From the NCBI GenBank assembly GCA_038210375.1, contig JBBQWT010000006.1, forward strand, positions 1 through 64,000: 64,000 nucleotides of DNA. The letters are read 5' to 3'. This stretch comes from JBBQWT01 sp038210375 (GTDB lineage: Bacteria > Acidobacteriota > Terriglobia > Terriglobales > Acidobacteriaceae). The notes under the pieces are model-generated. The model had not been told where the DNA came from, did not search any database, and was given only the letters and a program-made list of their open reading frames with translations. Positions 57,748-64,000 of this stretch are shown one piece after another. Position numbers and translations under genes: made by a program. The stretch's first letter is position 1. The number at the start of each line of letters is the position of its first letter.

Positions 57748-58443
57748 TCACCGCAACATCTCATCCACAATGCTCTTCACGTGAATCGTGGCCGTGTCCA
57801 GAAAAGGAATCCCCTGGTCGGGAATGTCGCGCAGGATCAGCGGGATCTCGGTTCCCGCCAGGATCAGCCCATCGATCTGTTCAGAATTCTTCATACGTTC
57901 GACCGTGGCCAGCACTGTCTGGCGGGTTTCGGGCACGATGATTCCCTTCACCCATTCGTTCATGTAACGGTCGTGGATATAAATTTGTTCGTGCTCATGG
58001 GGCGCGATCAGGGTCATGCCTTCCCGGGCGAAGACTTCGGGATAGAACCTGCCCTGCATCGTAAACCTGGTTCCCAGGATTCCCAGTTTCTTCAGGCCGC
58101 CGAGGCGGGCGGCAGCGCAGGCTGCCTGCACGATACTGATCAGGGGAATGGGTGACCGGCGGCTGACTTCGTCGAAGACCATGTGAGGCGTGTTGGAGGC
58201 GAAGGCGGCAAACCCCGCGCCGGCCGCCGCCAGCTCGCGTATCGCGGCAAGCAGATATTCGACCAAGGGTTGCATCTCGTCCTTCCCTACCATGTCGAGG
58301 ACGTGGGTCAGGTCGATGCTGTTGATCAGGACCCGAGGATAGCTGCCGTCGGGCTTGCGTTCCCTGTAGAGCGCTACTATCTGGCGGTAGTAGTCGATGG
58401 TGGATTCAGGGCCGATTCCGCCTACGATGCCGGGGGTCTTCAT
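57748..58443 (-). CDS. Aspartate/glutamate racemase-fold protein lacking both catalytic cysteines
   Basis: The 231-residue protein starts MKTPGIVGGIGPESTIDYYR, the family N-terminus, and has the fold's other landmarks: LAAAGAGFAAFASNTPHMVF, LGGLKKLGILGTRFTMQGRF and DGLILAGTEIPLIL. In Asp/Glu racemases the first catalytic Cys lies in CNTxH, here Ser83 (ASNTPH), and the second in GCTE, here Gly197 (AGTE). Neither cysteine is present, so a two-base cysteine racemase mechanism is not possible. A decarboxylase, isomerase or dehydratase-like activity on a related dicarboxylate, or a non-catalytic role, is an alternative. It lies between the decaheme gene region and the large cytochrome gene but is not obviously part of either operon. 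Confidence 0.82.
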   Translation of the reverse strand: MKTPGIVGGIGPESTIDYYRQIVALYRERKPDGSYPRVLINSIDLTHVLDMVGKDEMQPLVEYLLAAIRELAAAGAGFAAFASNTPHMVFDEVSRRSPIPLISIVQAACAAARLGGLKKLGILGTRFTMQGRFYPEVFAREGMTLIAPHEHEQIYIHDRYMNEWVKGIIVPETRQTVLATVERMKNSEQIDGLILAGTEIPLILRDIPDQGIPFLDTATIHVKSIVDEMLR

Positions 58444-58481
58444 TAATGTTTTTGGATTGGGATTTTCCCGCGCCCAGTTGC

Positions 58482-61400
58482 TCAGGGACGAGGCAGGTCG
58501 GGCAGCAGGCTGGTTTTTTTGGACGAACCTGAGTTTGAGTTCGACCAGGTTACCAGGCTCGACGCCGACGGGGAATTGCCGGGGTCGGTGACCGTGTAGA
58601 GGTCGCCGTTGCGCATATACATGCGCTGCATTTCGTCCTGGTTGAAAGGCCGCGCGCCGCGGCGGCCGAAAACCGCGACCTGGTTGCCGGTTTCATCGAC
58701 CGCGCGGTCGCGATCCATGCCCTTGGAAATGGCCAGCGCCGGGCCCTTGGTGCGGCGTTCGGCGATCAGCCGGGGAGTGGGTTTGGGGCTGAAACCGTAG
58801 AATTCCGGGTTGTCGGTGGGGGAGAACAACTGCACCACTTTCAGCCCGTTCTCGCCGTCGGCCACGTACGCGAATTGGCTGGCATTGGTCATGCCGATCT
58901 TGATGTCGGTGGTGTCGTCCAATCGGCCGCCCGCGTTATATACCTGCTCCAGTCTGGGCTGCTCCGGCTTTTCCACGTCAACGATGACCATGCCCTGCTT
59001 GCCGCCGGAGACGTAGGCATAGGTGCGGGCGACATACACGTTGCGGGCGTCCTGCAGGGGCACCAGGGCGCCTTCCACGAGGCGGGGATGGTCAAGGTGG
59101 GTCATATCGACCACCTTGAGGCCCTCACGGTCAACCACGAAGGCGTAGCGGAACTGGATGCTCATTCCGCGGGCATCCTTGAGCTCGGGGATCTGGCCCA
59201 CCACCTTCGGCGCCAGTGGGTTGGCAAGATCGACGGTCACCAGGCCGCGGTCGCACAGAATATAGGCGTAAGAACCGGCCATGGTGATGCGCCGGGCGCC
59301 GTTGAGAATGCCATCAGGATTAAAGGCGAGCGCGCGGTGCAGGTAGTTGTTCTTGGGGTCGCCATCGAGCAAGGTGCCTACGCCGGCGGGCTGCTGCGGC
59401 TTATTGGTGTCAGGCGGATTGCCCACGATCACCAGGCCTTCATATTTATCGGTCACGTAGAGGAAGCCGTACAGCAGGCTGATAGGCTGCTCCTCGTTCT
59501 CCTTGAGGCGCTTGCGCAGGGGATCGACCGCCAGGGTGCTGGGGCTGGCGAAATCGGTCGCATATTTAGTCTTCACGTAGAGTTTCTGGCCCAGGGGCGA
59601 CACCGGGGATGTCACCATGCGCTCGGAGAAATCCTTGTTATCGATGTTGGCCACGTCGTAAACCCTGAAGCCGCCCGCGCCCATGGCCGCGTACAAGTAC
59701 TCGCCGCGCAACTGCAGGTCGAGGACCTCAGAGCCTTCCTGGTGATAGCCCTCTTTCAACTTCATCTTACTTTTCTCGAACTTGCGGAAATTATCAGGGT
59801 AAGCGAGCTTCTGCAGGTCACTGCCATAAATGGCGGGAGGCTCGTCGTGCTCGGCCACGGCCACCGCTTCAAAACCCTCTTTGCCGTTGGCCACGTAGAT
59901 GTAGCGGCCCATATAGTTCAAGAAGTTAGTGCCCTGAATCAGTACCTGCGCCATCCACGCGTTATTGTTACCCGACTTGGATACGTGACAGTCGGTGCAG
60001 GTCTTGGTTTCGGTGGCGCGCACGGTATGGGGGACAAAAGTACTGAACGCCTGCCCGCTGTAGCCTTCAGAGGAGATAGTCTGCTGCCCGTAATAGAGCC
60101 AGTCGCGCTCGCCGTTCTGCGAGCTTACCACTACGGCGCAAGCGGAGCGCACCGGAGAAATACGATTGCCGGTGGGGGTGCCGTCGATGCCCAGCATATA
60201 AACGTCGTCGCGCAGCACCATGAAGTTGTAGGCCGTCCAATTGCGGGTCATAAGGCCTTCGTTGTGCAGCATCGGCATGCGCTGGTTGGCGGTCATCGAA
60301 AGATGGCAGCCAAAGCAGCTTGGGGTCCACGACGTGTGGCAACTGGCACAGGTCATGCGCTTGTCGGAATGCGCCAGGTTCATCAGCTCGGTGGAAGGCT
60401 GCATCACGCCCATGGCATCGGTACGAAGCGCAACTTTTTGCGCCTCAATCATTCCGCCATCTTTGGTGACCAGCTTGGCGGCGCGGGACTTCTCGCTGAA
60501 GTGCGAGTTTCCGGGTGTGATGCTGTCCTGCACCTGCACCACTTCCCACTCCACATCTTTCTCCACCGCGGAACGCTGGTACAGCTTGCCTTCCTTCCAG
60601 TAGAAACGCTGCTCCTGCCAGGGGGTACGCAGCAGCGCCATGCGGCGGCCGCCAGATTCCGCAGCCGGTCCGTTGGTTAGCAGAGTAGCTTTCTGCTGCA
60701 CGTTGCCGTGGCAGTTTTCGCAGGTGACCTCCACCGCGTTGCGGGTCTCACCGTAGAGTTTGCCGTTGCCGTGAGCGTCGCCCACGAAATGGCAATCCAC
60801 GCAGTGCATTCCCTTTTCCAGGTGGATGTCCTTAAGCTGCACCGCCTTCTTGAACTTCTCCGGGTCGTTGGCATCGACGATCTGGCCGTTCTCGTCGAGC
60901 AGGTTGCCCTTGCGATCGCGCTTGAATACCGAGCGGAAAATCCAGCCGTGAGAATGGAAATCGGCAAACTGGGTGTTCTTCAGGTCCTTGTTAAATTCCG
61001 GCGTGCCAACTTTCTTGAGGAAATCGATATCCGACCAGTTGCCCTTGGGAGCAGACCCTTCGGGATTGCGGATTCGGGCGTCATGCAGCTCTTGCTCGGT
61101 GGGGTTCTTCTGCTTCCTGGGATACATCTTCTCGCCATCGGTCTCGTTGTCCCACCAGGTGTAGCCGAAATAAGTGGTCACCATGTTGGTGCCGGGGTGC
61201 ATGTGGCATACCATGCACTGGCTGGAAGGGATGGCGCGGGTGAAGACGTGTTGAATGGGGTGGCCCGACTCGTTCTTGGAAATGGTGGGATCGATGGTAG
61301 CGGTCTTGCCCTCGTTGCCAAACGTAGCGTAATGGCCGGAGTGGTCGGTGGAACGATCGTTGGCGTACACGACGTGGCATCCGGTGCAACCGCTGCCGCG

Positions 61401-62354
61401 GTAATCGCCCGGCTGCTCGTTGGTGCCGGGAAAGCTCAGCAGCGGATCCAGCAGGCGCGTCTTCTGCAAGCCCAGGAAGACCGGGTCGGTGCGCAGCTCG
61501 GTGCCGAAACCGCGCGTGCTCAGCTTGTTTTCAGGATGACCGGGATCGTCGTTGGGCTGGGGAATACCGATCTCGCCCTTGCCCACGCTGCCGCGCTCGA
61601 ATACGCGCAGCACGTTGCCCGGCTGGGAAATTTCCCAGCGCTCCAGGGGATCGAGGAAAGGCAGCACACCCTTGTTCCTGGTCTCTTCGGCGGTGGGCGG
61701 CGGCCAGGTGCGCAGCCGCTGGGGCTTGCCATCGAGCCCATAGCTTTCGCCAAAATGCGGGTTCTTTTCAGGATACGCGCCGTTGTTATAGAGGGCCGCG
61801 CCCCACAGCATGGCCCCGTGGGTCATCATGCTGGTGCGCACCGCCCGCAGCTCAGGGGCATGGCATCCTGAAGTGCCGCAGGTGCGATAGGCCACGCGCA
61901 GGTCCCCGGGATTGATGAACTGAATATATTCCGGGCTCTCGCTCAGCCAGCGGGTGTACGAACGCACCGGGTTGGCGGAGGTGTCAGCATCCTGCTTGAT
62001 TCGCGGCTGGGGATGGGCCTTGCGCTTGGCTTCCTCATAGGGCGCCGAAGCCATCGCTGCGCCCGTGGCAACGCTGACCGAAGGATTGCCGCCGTGGCAA
62101 TCGACGCAGCCCAACTGGATGGATCCGGTGGGATGCATGGTGGGACTGTCAGTAGCGGTATGGCAGGTGAGACAGCCGGTGCTCTGCTGCGCGGCCTGAT
62201 CGCTGGTTTCACCGCGCAGGATAGGAGCGGCATCGGGAACTGCATTCTGCTGGGCGGCATGCGTGGTCGCGGTCACAGCCCAGAGAAAAACCAATACCAG
62301 GATGCTGCCACCGGCATAGAGAGCGCGCATCGTTTTTCGGGGAACAAAATTCAT
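58482..62354 (-). CDS. Large decaheme c-type cytochrome with C-terminal LVIVD-type beta-propeller
   Basis: This 1290-residue exported protein (signal ~12-34, SILVLVFLWAVTATTHAA) has ten haem sites in its first 800 residues: CLTCH 61, CVDCH 83, a C-x4-CH at 159 (CGTSGCH), CTGCH 323, CMVCH 380, CVDCH 518, CENCH 545, CASCH 669, CFGCH 680 and CTDCH 786. From about 815 to 1220 repeated ~45-residue units (YIYVANGKEGFEAVAV, YLYAAMGAGGFRVYDV, YAYILCDRGLVTVDL, RTYAYVSGGKQGMVIVDVEK, QFAYVADGENGLKVVQL) form an LVIVD-like beta-propeller. The gene follows the beta-barrel gene by 13 bp on the same strand. The pair resembles porin-cytochrome electron conduits, with the cytochrome on the periplasmic or outer face. 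That is inference. Confidence 0.88.
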   Translation of the reverse strand: MNFVPRKTMRALYAGGSILVLVFLWAVTATTHAAQQNAVPDAAPILRGETSDQAAQQSTGCLTCHTATDSPTMHPTGSIQLGCVDCHGGNPSVSVATGAAMASAPYEEAKRKAHPQPRIKQDADTSANPVRSYTRWLSESPEYIQFINPGDLRVAYRTCGTSGCHAPELRAVRTSMMTHGAMLWGAALYNNGAYPEKNPHFGESYGLDGKPQRLRTWPPPTAEETRNKGVLPFLDPLERWEISQPGNVLRVFERGSVGKGEIGIPQPNDDPGHPENKLSTRGFGTELRTDPVFLGLQKTRLLDPLLSFPGTNEQPGDYRGSGCTGCHVVYANDRSTDHSGHYATFGNEGKTATIDPTISKNESGHPIQHVFTRAIPSSQCMVCHMHPGTNMVTTYFGYTWWDNETDGEKMYPRKQKNPTEQELHDARIRNPEGSAPKGNWSDIDFLKKVGTPEFNKDLKNTQFADFHSHGWIFRSVFKRDRKGNLLDENGQIVDANDPEKFKKAVQLKDIHLEKGMHCVDCHFVGDAHGNGKLYGETRNAVEVTCENCHGNVQQKATLLTNGPAAESGGRRMALLRTPWQEQRFYWKEGKLYQRSAVEKDVEWEVVQVQDSITPGNSHFSEKSRAAKLVTKDGGMIEAQKVALRTDAMGVMQPSTELMNLAHSDKRMTCASCHTSWTPSCFGCHLSMTANQRMPMLHNEGLMTRNWTAYNFMVLRDDVYMLGIDGTPTGNRISPVRSACAVVVSSQNGERDWLYYGQQTISSEGYSGQAFSTFVPHTVRATETKTCTDCHVSKSGNNNAWMAQVLIQGTNFLNYMGRYIYVANGKEGFEAVAVAEHDEPPAIYGSDLQKLAYPDNFRKFEKSKMKLKEGYHQEGSEVLDLQLRGEYLYAAMGAGGFRVYDVANIDNKDFSERMVTSPVSPLGQKLYVKTKYATDFASPSTLAVDPLRKRLKENEEQPISLLYGFLYVTDKYEGLVIVGNPPDTNKPQQPAGVGTLLDGDPKNNYLHRALAFNPDGILNGARRITMAGSYAYILCDRGLVTVDLANPLAPKVVGQIPELKDARGMSIQFRYAFVVDREGLKVVDMTHLDHPRLVEGALVPLQDARNVYVARTYAYVSGGKQGMVIVDVEKPEQPRLEQVYNAGGRLDDTTDIKIGMTNASQFAYVADGENGLKVVQLFSPTDNPEFYGFSPKPTPRLIAERRTKGPALAISKGMDRDRAVDETGNQVAVFGRRGARPFNQDEMQRMYMRNGDLYTVTDPGNSPSASSLVTWSNSNSGSSKKTSLLPDLPRP

Positions 62355-62367
62355 GCGTTCATCAAGC

Positions 62368-64000
62368 TTAAAACTGAAAACGTAAGACTCCGAAGCCCGA
62401 TACCAGGGTCTTGGAGGTGTAGATGTCGCGCAGTCCCTGCAGCGGCGTCAAAGCGGTAATTCCCCCGGTCAACGTGATGTTTTCCGACAGCGGCGGGCGA
62501 TAGATCAGGCCCGCGCCATAGTCGAGACCCAAGTCGGTATGCACGCGCCGCTGGAAGAGCAACAACTGCAGGGGCTCAGTGCGAATGAAGCGCAGGTAGT
62601 TGGCGTTCACCACCGCGCGTATTTTCGGAGTCACTTCAAAATCGGCGCCGGCATTGACCAGGAAAAGACCCGGGTTCACGAAATTGGTCTGTCCCTCTTC
62701 TTTGCTGGAGCGCAGGTTGGGAAAGAAACTGCTGCCCGAGTTCAGGCTGACCCCGGTGGCGCTGAGCCGGATGCCTTCGCGATTGAAGAAGCTGAATTCT
62801 CCGCCGGCAAAGGTCTGGTCTTCACCGATGGCGTCAAACCCGTGAGCATGGCCGTCGCGCGGGTTCTTGTCGCCGGACGCGTAAAACACCGAGGTACGGA
62901 CCCGGTACCAGCTATGGTCAAGCGAAAGCTCGAGGGCGGCCATGCGCGCATTGATATCGACGCGGCGCCCGGCAAGGGGATTAAAGGTGTCGTGTCCCAG
63001 CGCCTGGTAGAAAGCGTGGGTAATGTTGTAGCGGCCAAAGTGGCCATTGCCGGTCCACCCGATGTAGTGCGCGCGAATGGCGTGCGGCTTCACTTGGTTG
63101 AGGAAGATCACGGTGCCGATGGGTGAGGGGCGGACGAGAAATCCGTTCTCGTCGTAGTGGACGCTGTTGTCGTCCTTATTGAAGTGGTAGCTGAACTGGG
63201 TGGTATAGCCGTGGGTCAGGAAATCCTGGAAGTAAACGTTGGCCACCATCACCTGCTGGTGGCGCATGCGGAAGCTGTTGAGGCCGCTGTTGGTGTCTTT
63301 TTCCAGGAAATTAAAATAAGCGGCGTTGTATTCGATCTTGTCGGATTTCAAGTTACCGAAGAGACGCACGCCCGGCTGTTCGGTGGCGAAAAGAAATCCG
63401 CGGAAGTCGCTGGAGAACTGCTGGATCCCGGCGCGGATGGAAAGAAAATCGTAATTGGGACTGAGGTCGGCCAGCTTGTATTCGACAAACGCTTCCTGGA
63501 TGCCGACGTGCGAATCGAAGCGATCGGTGCCCTTGCGCACATCTACATTAACGAGGCCGCGCTCCTGGGTGCGAATGTAATTCAAGCTGATGGCCGGGGT
63601 GAAGCGAATCCGCCAATCCACAGGCTTAAACGCGGTGTCGCCGTGGAAGAGATCGAAGGACAATCGCAGCGTGGTGTCGGTGAAGAACTGACCGCCTTTC
63701 CCGAAAAATTCCCGGCTGCCGGGCCGGGCGGAGCCGACGTTGCTGGGTACGGGCAGGCGCCGGGCATCCATCACCGTGGTGCTGGTGCCGGTAAAGTTGA
63801 AAAACGTCTGCTGGCCGAAAATGGGGTAGTCACCCTTGATCTTGTTGCGATTGAAGGGGTCGTACCAGTGGCCGGAAACATAGCCATATTCGCCGTTACG
63901 ATCGTACCGGTTCCATTCGGGCATGCCGATGGTCCAGCGGTCGGGCTCCGGCAGAAAAACTTTTTCGTCAGGAATGGTAGCGGGAACGTCGGGCCGCAGA
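62368..64000 (-). CDS. Outer-membrane beta-barrel (porin-like) protein, N-terminal end beyond window
   Basis: The frame is open to the right edge, with about 543 codons visible and no start before the border. The product is rich in alternating aromatic and polar strands, e.g. LRLSFDLFHGDTAFKPVDWR, FTPAISLNYIRTQERGLVNV, YNAAYFNFLEKDTNSGLNSF, YTTQFSYHFNKDDNSVHYDE, HAIRAHYIGWTGNGHFGRYN and a closing GVLRFQF with C-terminal Phe, the outer-membrane assembly signal. The visible part suggests 16 or more strands. No haem motif is seen. It sits 13 bp upstream of the large decaheme cytochrome gene, so the two are probably co-transcribed and may form a trans-outer-membrane electron conduit. Family is not identified with certainty. 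Confidence 0.8.
   Translation of the reverse strand, partial: LRPDVPATIPDEKVFLPEPDRWTIGMPEWNRYDRNGEYGYVSGHWYDPFNRNKIKGDYPIFGQQTFFNFTGTSTTVMDARRLPVPSNVGSARPGSREFFGKGGQFFTDTTLRLSFDLFHGDTAFKPVDWRIRFTPAISLNYIRTQERGLVNVDVRKGTDRFDSHVGIQEAFVEYKLADLSPNYDFLSIRAGIQQFSSDFRGFLFATEQPGVRLFGNLKSDKIEYNAAYFNFLEKDTNSGLNSFRMRHQQVMVANVYFQDFLTHGYTTQFSYHFNKDDNSVHYDENGFLVRPSPIGTVIFLNQVKPHAIRAHYIGWTGNGHFGRYNITHAFYQALGHDTFNPLAGRRVDINARMAALELSLDHSWYRVRTSVFYASGDKNPRDGHAHGFDAIGEDQTFAGGEFSFFNREGIRLSATGVSLNSGSSFFPNLRSSKEEGQTNFVNPGLFLVNAGADFEVTPKIRAVVNANYLRFIRTEPLQLLLFQRRVHTDLGLDYGAGLIYRPPLSENITLTGGITALTPLQGLRDIYTSKTLVSGFGVLRFQF

Noticed and set aside
58875..60680. 601-codon plus-strand open frame opposite the large decaheme cytochrome gene
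   Set aside because: It is antisense to a gene with clear haem motifs. Its own translation is low-complexity Gly/Ala/His-rich with no domain, typical of GC-rich shadow frames.
60708..61871. 387-codon plus-strand open frame
   Set aside because: Also antisense to the decaheme-propeller gene, without recognisable features or a plausible start context.

Overview
This is a GC-rich bacterial chromosome segment. It most resembles an Acidobacteriota member (Terriglobia/Koribacter-like). That assignment is an inference from the gene repertoire: a 1045-residue TonB-dependent receptor with an N-terminal carboxypeptidase-regulatory domain, paired secreted Cna-B/carboxypeptidase-regulatory-like proteins, a TonB-ExbB-ExbD-ExbD operon, multiheme cytochromes and abundant short dispersed repeats. 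No rRNA, tRNA, CRISPR array, integrase or transposase was seen, so the window reads as core chromosome with one accessory-looking respiratory region at its right end.

Layout. 1-4444 (minus): a molybdopterin oxidoreductase cut by the left edge, then serA and a class V aminotransferase that together could supply serine. 5052-7194 (minus): biotin carrier and biotin carboxylase of an acyl-CoA carboxylase, without carboxyltransferase. 7349-10951 (minus): tonB-exbB-exbD-exbD-TPR lipoprotein, ending in a clear terminator. 11155-15508 (minus): secF-secD-yajC-tgt, followed by a thioesterase-like protein and a PilZ protein. 17387-20524 (plus): TonB-dependent receptor. 21087-23102 (plus): mnmG, flanked by two inverted copies of a ~220-bp repeat. 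23495-30981 (minus): a six-gene unit of ECF sigma factor, a large zinc-finger/FecR membrane protein and two ABC exporter ATPase/permease pairs. 31279-35662: a secreted Met/His-rich protein, protoporphyrinogen oxidase, then panB-panC on plus. 35719-47693: a double GlcG/HbpS-like lipoprotein, a HEAT-repeat protein, a GH63-type glucosidase, a HIT protein, a GH13-type protein and two Cna-B-like secreted proteins.

The most interesting part is 48195-64000. A cytochrome c554-like pentaheme protein is divergent from a plus-strand cluster made of a fused NuoE-NuoF (HoxF-like) NADH-oxidising subunit, a very unusual protein joining a NuoG/HoxU-like iron-sulfur head, two cyclic-nucleotide-binding domains and a four-cluster ferredoxin tail, a bis-histidine membrane cytochrome b, and a membrane-anchored decaheme cytochrome c. 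After two small membrane proteins and a racemase-fold gene lacking both expected cysteines, a minus-strand pair follows: an outer-membrane beta-barrel (cut by the right edge) and a 1290-residue decaheme cytochrome fused to a beta-propeller. The set could carry electrons between cytoplasmic NADH, the inner membrane, the periplasm and possibly the cell surface, with a cNMP-responsive control point. This is inference from architecture; direction and terminal acceptor cannot be read from the sequence.

Two dispersed repeat families recur between genes. Family A begins and ends GTCATYCTG and contains a CCCCCGG...CGGGG hairpin (4601, 20596, 23161, 31183, 47868, 56492). Family B is built from GGAAGCAGCGGCCTTCAG and GGGGCTAAAGCC palindromes arranged as inverted pairs (37359/37602 and 57517/57621).
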